Below are positions 26,533-34,691 of a stretch of 64,000 nucleotides of DNA, piece after piece. This DNA is from Riemerella columbina DSM 16469 (lineage in GTDB: Bacteria; Bacteroidota; Bacteroidia; Flavobacteriales; Weeksellaceae), in assembly GCF_000374405.1 (NCBI RefSeq), contig NZ_KB894282.1, positions 35,023 through 99,022 on the forward strand, given 5' to 3'. The translations under genes were made by a program, and so were the position numbers. The notes below the pieces were generated by a model. It saw nothing but the letters and a program-made list of their open reading frames with translations, was not told the origin of the DNA and searched no databases. Every line of letters starts with the position of its first letter. Positions within the stretch are counted from its first letter, which is position 1.

Positions 26533-28980
26533 ATGAAATACAGAAACATTAGAGAGGAAGAACTCAAAAACAAAGTAGGCACCGAATTTTTTAAAGATTA
26601 TGACACTACCGAAATAGTAGGCAATATAGACTTCACCGTACTACCACGACAAGAAACCATCTTTGGAAGAACCGCTCTACTTTGGGCAGAAGCCAAAACG
26701 GGAAACTACGACACTACCACTATGTTCGTACAACTCATCCTTACCATTGGCAAAGCAAGAACATTCGACAAAACCTTTCCCCCAGCATTTCTTGGAGCCT
26801 TCGACGGGCAGAAAATCGCTTTTGTACCCTATATCAATATCCAAGATATTTTCTACCTCAATGATTTCAATTGGAATGTTACCCCCAGCAATCACACCAC
26901 CAAAGAATTCCAACTCATCAAAGAACGCATAGACCAAACTCTGAAAAAAACATCCTATGTGTACGATTACCTAACCGACGAAAAAGAACTCCGCTTCTTC
27001 ATCAAAAACAACATCGCTAACGCCTCCGAAGTTCGCAAAATCAAAATCGATAAAAACAACTTCATCCCCATCTACCTCCGCTGGCTCGAAATCGTAAAAC
27101 CCACCATAGATGTAGACTGGGAAGAACTCAAGAAAAACAATATTTTAGACAGTGACTTCTACCTTGCCGATATATTTGTAGATGATAAAGACACCCAAAA
27201 ACTCGATGATGATACCTCCATCCGCGATAGCCTCTTTGTCATCTACCAAAACCAAGGCTATAAAATATCTAAAGACAACCTCCGCCAAATGTTCGATGCC
27301 ACCATCAGCATACGCAACAAAGACACCTATCAACAATTTTGGAAACGCTACAAACGCCCACCCATTAACGAATTTCAAGAATACATCATCGAACGAAGAG
27401 ACCTACTCGTACCACAAGACATCCGCGAACGCAAAGGCGCCTTCTTCACCCCAAGAAAATGGGTAGAACTCTCACAAAAATACCTCACCGATTATCTCGG
27501 CGAAAACTGGCAAGACGACTATTATATTTGGGATTGTGCCGCCGGAACGGGCAACCTACTGGCAGGGTTCACCAATAAATTCAATATCTGGGCAAGCACC
27601 CTCGATATGGCAGATGTCAATGTCATGCACGAGCGTATAGACCACGGTGCCAACCTCCTGAAAAGCCATGTCTTTCAGTTCGATTTCCTAAACGATGACT
27701 TTTCCAAACTCCCACAAGGCTTGCAAGACATTATTAACGATGAAGAAAAACGCAAAAAACTCATCATCTATATCAACCCACCTTATGCAGAAGCTACCAC
27801 AGCCAAAACCGTTACAGGAACAGGGACTAATAAAGCAGGCGTTGCTAATAAACATAAAACATTAGAAAAATACAAAACCTTTATGGGGCGTGCATCTAAT
27901 GAAATTTTTGCCCACTTTTTAGCCAGAATATACAACGAAATCCCTAACAGCAAGATTGCAGAATTTTCAACTTTGAAAATTCTGCAATCTTCCAACTTCA
28001 AGGATTTCAGGAAAAACTTTCGAGCGAAGCTCGAAAAAATTTTTGCGGTTCCAGCCGATACCTTTGATAATGTCAAAGGAAAATTCCCCATTGGCTTTTT
28101 AATCTGGGATACATCAATTAAAGAAATTTTTGAGGAAAGTACATTAGATCTCTATACTCGAAGTGGAGACTTTTTATACTCAAAAGGTATATATTCAAAT
28201 GATGATACCCGTTCAATAAATAAGTGGATTAAAATTTTCCTCGATGAAAGCAACAATACTATTATTGGATACTTACCAAGCCCAGCCCCTGATTTTCAAA
28301 ATCAAAAATTCCTATTTTTAACCATTGAAAAGGGAACTCGCCATGTTTACTATTTACCAATAACTAAAAATAATATTTTTAAAATAAGTATCTATTATAC
28401 CGTACGCCACGCCATCCCTGCCACATGGCTCAACGACCGTGATCAATTTCTTTATCCGAACGGCGGCTGGCAAAGCGATCAAGAATTTCAAAATGATTGC
28501 CTCACCTATACCCTATTCAGTAATAATATCTCAAGCAAAGAAGGCACCAACCATTGGATACCCTTTACCGAGCAAGAAGTCAACGCACAAGACAAGTTCC
28601 ATAGCCGCTTTATGACAGATTTCATACAGGGCAAATGCAAATCCACCATTAATATAGAACCCAATCCTCTCTTTACTACTGAAGGAAATTCGTGGCATAT
28701 ACCTACAAAACCCCTACAATTCTCCGAAGAAGCCCAATCCGTATTCCAAGCAGGCAAAGCCCTTTGGCAATACTACCATGCCCAAAACAATGCCCAGCCC
28801 AATGCCAGCCTCTACGACATTCGTGAACATTTCCAAGGGCGCAACGAGAAGGGCAGAATGAATGCCCATAGTACAGACCAGCATTACACCCAACTCATTA
28901 CCCAACTTAGAGACACCCTAAAAGATTTAGCCCAAAAGATCACACCTAAAATCTATGAATACGGTTTTCTAAAAGAATAG
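26533..28980 (+). CDS. Type IIG-like restriction-modification protein
   Basis: An 815-residue single chain that appears to combine cleavage and methylation. Near the N-terminus there is a PD-(D/E)xK-like arrangement: D33 in NIDFTV and E53-A-K55 in LLWAEAKTG. A helical linker leads to an N6-adenine methyltransferase with motif I DCAAGTGNLL (about residue 333) and motif IV INPPYAEA (about 415). The C-terminal 300 residues should hold the target-recognition domain. No separate specificity or restriction subunit is adjacent, which supports the type IIG reading. Nuclease assignment is an inference from the motif. A perfect 19-bp inverted repeat sits in the coding sequence at the methyltransferase/recognition junction. 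Confidence 0.82.
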   Translation: MKYRNIREEELKNKVGTEFFKDYDTTEIVGNIDFTVLPRQETIFGRTALLWAEAKTGNYDTTTMFVQLILTIGKARTFDKTFPPAFLGAFDGQKIAFVPYINIQDIFYLNDFNWNVTPSNHTTKEFQLIKERIDQTLKKTSYVYDYLTDEKELRFFIKNNIANASEVRKIKIDKNNFIPIYLRWLEIVKPTIDVDWEELKKNNILDSDFYLADIFVDDKDTQKLDDDTSIRDSLFVIYQNQGYKISKDNLRQMFDATISIRNKDTYQQFWKRYKRPPINEFQEYIIERRDLLVPQDIRERKGAFFTPRKWVELSQKYLTDYLGENWQDDYYIWDCAAGTGNLLAGFTNKFNIWASTLDMADVNVMHERIDHGANLLKSHVFQFDFLNDDFSKLPQGLQDIINDEEKRKKLIIYINPPYAEATTAKTVTGTGTNKAGVANKHKTLEKYKTFMGRASNEIFAHFLARIYNEIPNSKIAEFSTLKILQSSNFKDFRKNFRAKLEKIFAVPADTFDNVKGKFPIGFLIWDTSIKEIFEESTLDLYTRSGDFLYSKGIYSNDDTRSINKWIKIFLDESNNTIIGYLPSPAPDFQNQKFLFLTIEKGTRHVYYLPITKNNIFKISIYYTVRHAIPATWLNDRDQFLYPNGGWQSDQEFQNDCLTYTLFSNNISSKEGTNHWIPFTEQEVNAQDKFHSRFMTDFIQGKCKSTINIEPNPLFTTEGNSWHIPTKPLQFSEEAQSVFQAGKALWQYYHAQNNAQPNASLYDIREHFQGRNEKGRMNAHSTDQHYTQLITQLRDTLKDLAQKITPKIYEYGFLKE
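27952..27991. repeat. 19-bp perfect inverted repeat inside the RM gene
   Basis: Arms 27952-27970 and 27973-27991 are exact complements with only two bases (CT) between. A second, 8-bp perfect inverted repeat (TTTCGAGC, spacer GAA, GCTCGAAA) follows at 28018-28036. Both lie in coding sequence just after methyltransferase motif IV and before the more AT-rich recognition region. Confidence 0.9.
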
Positions 28981-29018
28981 CGAAATCCTAAATAAAAATA
29001 ATCCATAATTTTAAAAAT

Positions 29019-29276
29019 ATGAGCAACAAAAAACAATTACCCGAATGGGAAAAAGAATTCAACAGAGTAAAAAACAATAGTATTTACTTTTTAGAACTCT
29101 ATTACAACCAACTCCACCCCGACAAAAAAGTAGAACTCTCCAAAGAAGAAAAACAAACTTTCTTCGATAAATACAAAGGAGTACCTTTTTTTAAAGATAT
29201 GAACCAATGGGCGACATACTCCAAAGAAATAAAACGACTAAAAGACGAAGGTTACGAAGATTGGGAAATATTATAA
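29019..29276 (+). CDS. Small hypothetical protein
   Basis: An 85-residue, highly charged, probably all-helical protein starting MSNKKQLPEWEKEF and ending DEGYEDWEIL. I do not recognise it. It starts 38 nt after the RM gene and may be its cotranscribed accessory protein. Codon use looks like that of its neighbours and there is no signal peptide. Confidence 0.6.
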   Translation: MSNKKQLPEWEKEFNRVKNNSIYFLELYYNQLHPDKKVELSKEEKQTFFDKYKGVPFFKDMNQWATYSKEIKRLKDEGYEDWEIL

Positions 29277-29335
29277 AAATTACTTTTATAGCCATCGTCA
29301 GAGTAGAAAAAAAACAAAAATGGCACTCATTTTGA

Positions 29336-29355
29336 TACTAATTTTTTAATTAGTA
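29336..29355. promoter_or_regulatory. Palindrome upstream of nlpE-like gene, candidate operator
   Basis: TACTAATT, four T, AATTAGTA: a perfect 8-4-8 inverted repeat 19 nt before the start codon at 29375. The size suits a dimeric regulator, though a weak hairpin is also possible. Confidence 0.35.
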
Positions 29356-29374
29356 ATTTTAAATAAAACAAAAA

Positions 29375-29818
29375 ATGAAACAGATCAAAAAATTATCATT
29401 AGCAGCAGCTTTAGTTTTGGCACTCTCTGCGTGTAACAACAAATCACACGACAACAAAACCACCGAAGAGCCCGTAACTACAGAAACACAACAAGAAGTA
29501 ACTACCAATAGCTGGAGCGGTGTTTACAAAGGCACATTACCTTGTGCAGATTGCGAAGGAATAGAAACCACCCTTACGCTTAATAACGATAACACCTTCA
29601 CATTACAAAGCGTTTATTTAGGGAAAGAGGGGAATCCTTTCGTAGATAACGGAAAGTATGATTGGGACGAAGCCAATTCTACAATTACCCTAAACATAGA
29701 GGGAGAATCACCTGTAAAATACAAGTTTGAAAACAACACCCTTACACAACTCAACGCAGAGGGACAAAAAAACACCGGAGAGCTTGCCTCTATGTATGTA
29801 TTGACCAAAGAGAACTAA
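29375..29818 (+). CDS. NlpE-like copper-resistance lipoprotein
   Basis: A 147-residue lipoprotein: signal peptide with lipobox LALSAC (cysteine at residue 20), a Thr/Glu-rich linker, then an NlpE N-terminal domain (WSGVYKGTLPCADCEGIETTLTL with the CxxC pair, and FTLQSVYLGKEG). In enterobacteria NlpE senses surface and copper stress; in Bacteroidota the role is not established. It ends in a strong terminator at 29848. Confidence 0.88.
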   Translation: MKQIKKLSLAAALVLALSACNNKSHDNKTTEEPVTTETQQEVTTNSWSGVYKGTLPCADCEGIETTLTLNNDNTFTLQSVYLGKEGNPFVDNGKYDWDEANSTITLNIEGESPVKYKFENNTLTQLNAEGQKNTGELASMYVLTKEN

Positions 29819-29847
29819 GAGTTTAGAAAAAATATATAAAACCCTTG

Positions 29848-29877
29848 AAAGCACGAGTATCCCACTCGTGCTTTTTT
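29848..29877 (+). terminator. Terminator after the NlpE-like gene
   Basis: Stem AAAGCACGAGT/ACTCGTGCTTT with a 5-nt loop and a run of six T. It separates this gene from the 21-bp repeat array that follows. Confidence 0.92.
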
Positions 29878-29887
29878 ACAACAATCA

Positions 29888-30075
29888 CCTGTAGGAACAG
29901 CCCAATCACTTGTAGGAATACAAAAACTACCCGTAGAAACCAACAAATGTCTCGTAGGAACACAAGAATACCTTGTAGGAATGCATAAACGACTCGTAGG
30001 AATAGAAGAATGGCAAGTAGGAATTCATTTATTTAAAGAAAAATCAAAAAACGGCTTGTAGGAATAGAAGAATGA
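29888..30075 (+). repeat. 21-bp tandem repeat array 1
   Basis: Eight recognisable units and one decayed 20-nt unit, with the core GTAGGAA recurring every 21 bp (unit starts 29888, 29909, 29930, 29951, 29972, 29993, 30014, then 30055). Outside the core the units differ strongly. Read in frame they encode a heptad of the type LVGxxxx without a stop until the last unit, but no ATG opens the frame. The array lies directly upstream of the promoter of the 218-residue helical protein. A homologous array precedes its paralogue at 38985. Confidence 0.88.
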
Positions 30076-30087
30076 TTAATTTTTTTG

Positions 30088-30095
30088 TATATTTG
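30088..30095 (+). promoter_or_regulatory. -7 box of helical protein gene 1
   Basis: TATATTTG matches TAnnTTTG. It lies 12 nt after the end of the repeat array and 30 nt before the ATG at 30126; there is no TTG at normal spacing, and the last repeat unit occupies the region just upstream. Confidence 0.45.
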
Positions 30096-30125
30096 GAGAA
30101 TACGAACCAATTAAAATAAATTACT

Positions 30126-30782
30126 ATGAGCAAATTAAAAAACTCCGAACTCCAGTACCTCGAAAACTACCGCGTTTTATTCACTAATTTAGAGGAGGTA
30201 CAAGACCTAAAAACCGAACTAGCAGAATACGGCTATGATGATACCAAAATCGCTGAAGGCAAAACCCTATTCGACCACACACAGCAACTCTACGACCAAA
30301 ACAAACAAGAAACTGCCGAAGAAAAAGAAGCCTATGCCCAATTTTCCGATGCGTTTAGCACCCTAAAGAAAGCCTACAGCAAGCATCGAAAAGTAGCCAA
30401 AGTCGCTCTAATGAAAAAGCCCGAACTCTGGAAAAGTCTCGCTATCGATGGCACGCTATCTGCCGCCTATCTCAAAGCCTTGGAGGAAATCAAAACCTTT
30501 TATGAGCAAGCCCAAAGCCACAGTGAAGCCAAACCCCTATTAGAAAAGTTCAAAATCAACCAAGCCGTAGTCGATGCCCAAGTAGCACAAATTCAACAAG
30601 TAGAAAACCTACGCACTAAGTACGAAAAAGAAAAAGGCGAAAACCAAAACGCTACCCAACAGAAAAACAAAGCCTTTGCCGACCTATCCGATTGGGTTCG
30701 GGAGTTTTACGCCGTAGCCCAAATCGCCTTAGACGACCGCCCTCAACTAATGGAAAGCATCGGCAAATTCGTAAGAAGTTAA
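30126..30782 (+). CDS. Helical protein of unknown function, paralogue 1
   Basis: A 218-residue, charged, glutamine- and lysine-rich protein predicted to be almost entirely helical. It has no signal peptide and no motif I can assign. The chain looks internally duplicated: KEAYAQFSDAF...KVAKVALMKKPELW in the first half corresponds to NKAFADLSDWV...AVAQIALDDRPQLM in the second. It is clearly paralogous to the 217-residue protein at 38985 (shared TELAEYGY, KEKGEN/QEKGEN, WVREFY, PQLxES, KFVRS). Both genes are preceded by a 21-bp repeat array. A strong terminator follows, so this is a single-gene unit. Confidence 0.8.
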   Translation: MSKLKNSELQYLENYRVLFTNLEEVQDLKTELAEYGYDDTKIAEGKTLFDHTQQLYDQNKQETAEEKEAYAQFSDAFSTLKKAYSKHRKVAKVALMKKPELWKSLAIDGTLSAAYLKALEEIKTFYEQAQSHSEAKPLLEKFKINQAVVDAQVAQIQQVENLRTKYEKEKGENQNATQQKNKAFADLSDWVREFYAVAQIALDDRPQLMESIGKFVRS

Positions 30783-30804
30783 AAAAACATTTAAAACCCA
30801 TTTA

Positions 30805-30840
30805 AAAGACCTTTCATTACTCACGAAAGGTCTTTTTTTT
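30805..30840 (+). terminator. Terminator after helical protein gene 1
   Basis: Stem AAAGACCTTTC/GAAAGGTCTTT with a 9-nt loop followed by a T run ending at 30840. Confidence 0.9.
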
Positions 30841-30906
30841 CTCAGTAATACCAGCGTTTGGCTCATGTTCATTATAGGAACACCAATATGGCTACCAAAA
30901 AAATAA

Positions 30907-30914
30907 TATCTTTG
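30907..30914 (+). promoter_or_regulatory. -7 box of the aspartyl protease gene
   Basis: TATCTTTG matches TAnnTTTG and lies 16 nt before the ATG at 30930. It falls inside the longest possible reading frame (which could open at 30858), so it decides for the start at 30930. Confidence 0.5.
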
Positions 30915-30929
30915 TGGAAAAATAAAATT

Positions 30930-32093
30930 ATGAGAATATTATTTTTAAGCCTTATGATAAGTGTGGGAATGTACGCCCAGCAGCGTCCCGTTGCCATCAT
31001 TCCCTTTCAAATGCACAAAGACAAACCCGCTGTTTTTTTAAATACAGAAATCAACCAACAACCACTAAGCTTCTTTTTTGATACAGGGGCTACAACTTCA
31101 TTGCTTGATACAAAAGTGGCCGAATGCATAGGGGTTAAAGCCAATCACGAACAATCTGTATCAGGTGCAGGAGGAAAAAAAACTTATAAAATCGCTCAAA
31201 ATCAGAAAGTAAAAATTCAATCTATCGTATTGGATAGCATCAATTTTGTTATTGATGATTTGGCTGTTTTCAAAGAAAGATTCCATCATCCATTTGATGG
31301 GATTATTGGTCACAGTTTATTAAAGAACTATAAGGTGATAATGGATTTCACAAAACAAGAGTTTCAGCTCTACGATTTCTCTACTCCATTACCATTAGAA
31401 GGCTACGAAGAAATCCCTTTCGAATTTGGAAACGGAATTCCTATTCCTCAGTTTAATATCTCTATAAAAATTAATAATGAAAGTCTTACAGGTCGTATAT
31501 TTTTCGATAGTGGAGCGGGACTTAGTTTGCTTATGAACAGTCCCTTCGCCCAAAAACATCATTTGCCTGATAGCCATAGTAAAAAACTTACAACTTATAC
31601 ACAAAATCTATCCAAAGAATCTAAATCAATTGATTTTATAGCCGATGAGATTCACTTAGGAGATTATACTTTTAAAAACATTAAAATAGGAGCTTCTTCT
31701 GATAATACTGGCGTTAGTTCTTTTCCTAATTATTTAGGCATCTTAGGTGCCGAAATCATCAACCGATTCAACTGGGTTATAGATTATCAGAATCATAAAC
31801 TTTATATGAAGCCTAACACAAATTTCCACAAACCCTTCCCACAAGAATACACAGGCTTTAGGATAAAGGAAAGCGAAGGCAAGCTGTATGTAGAGAGCTT
31901 AGCAGAAGAAAGTCCGTTTTACGCAAAGGGACTTCGTAATGGTGACCAGATACGCTGTGTGAACGGATATACTAATCGTGAAAAAATAGAAAGTCTATTA
32001 AAAGAAAAAGGTAAAAAAATAAAACTTCGCTACATTAGAAATGGTAAGACACAAAAGATAAAACACCAACTCTATAATTTACTCAAACCTTAA
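30930..32093 (+). CDS. Exported retropepsin-like aspartyl protease with PDZ domain
   Basis: A 387-residue protein. The start at 30930 gives a clean signal peptide (MRILFLSLMISVGMYAQQ), whereas an upstream ATG at 30858 would add 24 polar residues. Two aspartyl protease half-sites are present in one chain: FFFDTGATTSLLD (D51) and FFDSGAGLSLLM (D193). The C-terminal 90 residues form a PDZ-like domain (GFRIKESEGKLYVESLAE, SPFYAKGLRNGDQIRCVNG). The protein therefore looks like a self-contained two-lobed periplasmic protease; the target is unknown. Confidence 0.87.
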   Translation: MRILFLSLMISVGMYAQQRPVAIIPFQMHKDKPAVFLNTEINQQPLSFFFDTGATTSLLDTKVAECIGVKANHEQSVSGAGGKKTYKIAQNQKVKIQSIVLDSINFVIDDLAVFKERFHHPFDGIIGHSLLKNYKVIMDFTKQEFQLYDFSTPLPLEGYEEIPFEFGNGIPIPQFNISIKINNESLTGRIFFDSGAGLSLLMNSPFAQKHHLPDSHSKKLTTYTQNLSKESKSIDFIADEIHLGDYTFKNIKIGASSDNTGVSSFPNYLGILGAEIINRFNWVIDYQNHKLYMKPNTNFHKPFPQEYTGFRIKESEGKLYVESLAEESPFYAKGLRNGDQIRCVNGYTNREKIESLLKEKGKKIKLRYIRNGKTQKIKHQLYNLLKP

Positions 32094-32274
32094 TTACAAA
32101 AAAACTTGCTCATCGGTAAAAACTTTTAGGTACTAAAACTGTAGTAACCTTGTTCTAAACATTTAAAACAAGTAGCCTGTCTGTAGCAAGACAGAAATGG
32201 GTATGGGCAACACAAAAAGTCTCGGAGTGATAGAACAATATCAAATTGATAATAAAAAGTAAAATCTATATAAC

Positions 32275-32808
32275 ATGGAAGTATAGAAAACCAGTCGTTT
32301 AATCCTTGAAAAACCTAGTACAAATGATTTTGTAAGATTTTATGAAATAAATTCTGATCCCGAAAATAATTTATATAATCCACACGGGGCTATGAGTTAT
32401 GAAAACGCAAAAATTATATTTAGAAACATCTTGAAACATTGGGAGAAAGAAAAATTTGGTTTATGGAAAATATCTGAGTCTAAAAATCCGAATTTTGTAA
32501 TTGGATTTGGAGGCATCTCATTTAGAAAATATGGGGAAGAAACTAAAATTAACCTTGGGTATCGATTGGACAAATATTACTGGGGAAACGGCTACGCAAC
32601 AGAATTAGTTCAAAATGCTATAGACTATGCTTTTACAGAATTAGGCTTTAATGAAGTTTTTGCATTGGTAAGCCCGAGAAATATTGCTTCTATAAAAGTT
32701 CTTGAAAAATGTAATATGAAATTATTTAGTTCTTTAGCCGATGTACCTCAAGAAGAAAATAGTTGGGTCTATAAAATTTTCAAATCATATGAAAGTAATA
32801 AATTATAA
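32275..32808 (+). pseudogene. GNAT acetyltransferase with in-frame stop at codon 4
   Basis: The frame opens with ATG GAA GTA and then TAG at 32284-32286, and continues without further stops as KTSRLILEKPSTNDF..., the usual first strand of RimJ/RimL-type GNATs. The rest is intact, with GYRLDKYYWGNGYATELVQNA (acetyl-CoA loop) and SIKVLEKCNMK. The first in-frame ATG after the stop is at 32392, which removes about 35 residues including the first strand. Either the gene is inactive or a shortened protein of 138 residues is made. No terminator separates it from the protease gene; 32094-32274 contains only a short hairpin. Confidence 0.7.
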
Positions 32809-32825
32809 CACTAATTAAAATCAAT

Positions 32826-32933
32826 AATATCTCAGGGCTTTGCCATACCGATAAAAAACTCATTACAGGCGATAGTCCTTTAGCAGCCGATAATTTTGGT
32901 AAAATGAGTGCCGAAGCCTTGCTATCAGAATAA
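32826..32933 (+). pseudogene. C-terminal remnant of an Hsp31/HchA-like DJ-1 family gene
   Basis: In frame to the stop at 32931 the bases encode a 35-residue tail reading CHTDKKLITGDSPLAADNFG and KMSAEALLSE. This closely resembles the C-terminus of Hsp31/HchA (…KDRKLLTGDSPFAANALGKL…). No start codon or upstream family sequence is present; the preceding sequence belongs to the GNAT gene. I read it as what remains after a deletion. Confidence 0.65.
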
Positions 32934-32953
32934 TTCCAACAGGATAATATAAA

Positions 32954-32981
32954 AAATACCTCTAAAAAACTAGAGGTATTT
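32954..32981. terminator. Hairpin between convergent units
   Basis: AAATACCTCTA with its exact complement around AAAAAC. A-rich and T-containing flanks allow it to act for the minus-strand lipoprotein gene ending at 32995 and for plus-strand read-through. Confidence 0.75.
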
Positions 32982-32994
32982 AACACTTATAAAG

Positions 32995-33423
32995 TTATTG
33001 AGGTAAAATCTCTAAACTTCCCACGAAGGTGCTACTACTACGCTTTCCTCGTGGGCTGTTATCATTATGAAAACTGCAAAAAACCTCTACCTTTTTCTCT
33101 TCCAAATCCACTACTTGGCTAATAGTAAGTCCATCTTGTTCAATCCAATTCACGAAATACAGATCGTCTCTCAGGCGTTTCATTACAATCTCTTCATCAC
33201 CTTCAGAAATCTCACCATTATTTGATATCGTTTTCCAGTGCAAAGCCGTATCGGAAAGATAATTTACTTCTGCAGTAAAATCAGGGTAAGTGATTTTCAA
33301 CTTTTTACCTACCAAATTATTGTTTGATGTGATTTCATTCATTGTAGTATCTTTTGGATGATCATTGCAAGACGATAGCGCTAAAACACTTGATAGTATG
33401 ATACAATTTAAAATTCTTTTCAT
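32995..33423 (-). CDS. Lipoprotein with MoaF-like domain
   Basis: A 142-residue lipoprotein: signal peptide with lipobox ALSSC (cysteine at 19), a short linker, then a small beta-barrel type domain with EEIVMKRLRDDLYFVNWIE and ISQVVDLEEKKVEVFCSF, which I recognise as MoaF-related. Function unknown. It follows the DoxX gene by 12 nt on the minus strand and probably shares its transcript. Confidence 0.7.
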   Translation of the reverse strand: MKRILNCIILSSVLALSSCNDHPKDTTMNEITSNNNLVGKKLKITYPDFTAEVNYLSDTALHWKTISNNGEISEGDEEIVMKRLRDDLYFVNWIEQDGLTISQVVDLEEKKVEVFCSFHNDNSPRGKRSSSTFVGSLEILPQ

Positions 33424-33435
33424 TTCTTATAAAGG

Positions 33436-33822
33436 TTAATCCCACGATTGGTTGTTAGACACCGCATATTTTCCAGCCCCCGTAAAAAACAACGCAACCG
33501 CACCCAATAAATACAGGGCTAATAGTTCATTAGCATAGCCCCCGTGTTCGCCGATAGAAAATAAATCTTGTGAATGGGCAACAGCAATAGCCACTACGCA
33601 ATTGATAGCAAAAACAACACTTGCCAAGCGTGTACGCCAACCAATCAAAATCATAAGAGGTGCCACTACCTCACCAATATAAACCCCATAGCCCAATACA
33701 CCGAGTTGATCTGTGATAAAAGAAATTCCATGCACTATTTTTGCCACCCCATGAAAGAGCATCAAACCGCCAATACTTATCCTCAAAATAAGTAATCCTA
33801 AATCCAATTGTTTTTGTAACAT
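33436..33822 (-). CDS. DoxX family membrane protein
   Basis: A 128-residue protein with four hydrophobic helices and the DoxX pattern (LGLLILRISIGGLMLFHGVA, then GEVVAPLMILIGW). Family members act with redox enzymes at the inner membrane, but the role of this one is unknown. The gene lies downstream of the Crp-like regulator and upstream of the MoaF-like lipoprotein, all on the minus strand. Confidence 0.88.
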   Translation of the reverse strand: MLQKQLDLGLLILRISIGGLMLFHGVAKIVHGISFITDQLGVLGYGVYIGEVVAPLMILIGWRTRLASVVFAINCVVAIAVAHSQDLFSIGEHGGYANELLALYLLGAVALFFTGAGKYAVSNNQSWD

Positions 33823-33910
33823 AAATCTTTATTTTTAATAATTTTTATGCTGCAAATATGCCAACTTTCCGAACGAAAAACATTGAACTAGTTCAAGAAA
33901 TACCGAGGTT

Positions 33911-34492
33911 CTATTTTTTTAAGGTCAGTTTCCTTCTAATCTTACTCACAAATTCGGGACTTACCCCGAGGTATCCTGCCATTTGTATGTTCGTAATGCG
34001 TTGTGCTGTTTGAGGGTAAGTGTCTATAAAATCCAGATAGCGTTCATCTGCCGTTTTGCTAAGGTTCGCAATCATTCTTCGTTGCAAAGCCACATGCGTT
34101 TTCTGAGTCATTATTCTAAACAATTGCTCTACAAATGGAATATGTTGATACGCCCAATTTTTATCCTTGTAATTAATCACCCAAATTTCCCCCTCTTCCA
34201 AGGCTTGGATATACAACTGAGAAACTTGCTGATTGGTAAAACTATCAATATCAGAAATCCACCAATGCTCGGTTGCGAAGTACAGGATTTGCTCATTACC
34301 CCGAAGGTCTAAATGAAAAACCTTAAACAAACCTTTAGTTACAAAACCTTCAAAATCACAAACCTCACCATTCTTTAGCAAAAACTCTTTTTTAGCCACT
34401 TTTCTACGAGTAAAAAGTTGCACAAAGCGTTCTATATCATTAGGATTTGCCGAAACATTTTTTAAAATATAGGTCTCAAGTGCCGAAATCAT
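33911..34492 (-). CDS. Crp/Fnr family transcriptional regulator
   Basis: A 193-residue regulator with an N-terminal cyclic-nucleotide-binding-like barrel (RRKVAKKEFLLKNGEVCDFEGFVTKG) and a C-terminal winged helix (ITNIQMAGYLGVSPEFVSKIRR). The usual cAMP phosphate-binding RxS motif is not evident, as is common in Bacteroidota members. It likely controls the DoxX-lipoprotein pair 88 nt downstream. Confidence 0.88.
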   Translation of the reverse strand: MISALETYILKNVSANPNDIERFVQLFTRRKVAKKEFLLKNGEVCDFEGFVTKGLFKVFHLDLRGNEQILYFATEHWWISDIDSFTNQQVSQLYIQALEEGEIWVINYKDKNWAYQHIPFVEQLFRIMTQKTHVALQRRMIANLSKTADERYLDFIDTYPQTAQRITNIQMAGYLGVSPEFVSKIRRKLTLKK

Positions 34493-34691
34493 AGGTCTAA
34501 AACTTCAAGTATTATCAAACAGATTATAATTTAGGCTAAAATAAATATAATTATCGGAATAATTCCCCCTTTCTTAACTAAATGTAAACCTACCTAATAA
34601 ATCTTGAATTTGAAATTTTAAATTTTTTAATCTTTCAATCATTGAATTTTTTAATTTTAAATTCGGAATCCGAAATCTTAAATTTTTATTT
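34493..34691. other. AT-rich intergenic stretch with imperfect palindromes
   Basis: No gene seen. Around 34605-34675 runs of AAATTT-type sequence form imperfect inverted repeats (GAAATTTTAAATTTTTTAA against TTTTTTAATTTTAAATTC), ending in TTCGGAATCCGAA. This lies directly before repeat C, at the left edge of the island. Confidence 0.6.

Noticed and set aside
26370..26552. A 60-residue plus-strand frame before the RM gene
   Set aside because: It runs through the end of repeat B and the RM promoter and overlaps the start of the RM gene; no family resemblance.
29888..30075. CRISPR array
   Set aside because: The 21-bp units have only a 7-bp core and no repeat/spacer division, and there are no cas genes; array 38753-38942 is rejected for the same reason.
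30858..30929. Upstream ATG of the aspartyl protease gene
   Set aside because: The added residues are polar and hide the signal peptide, and a TAnnTTTG box lies inside this stretch.
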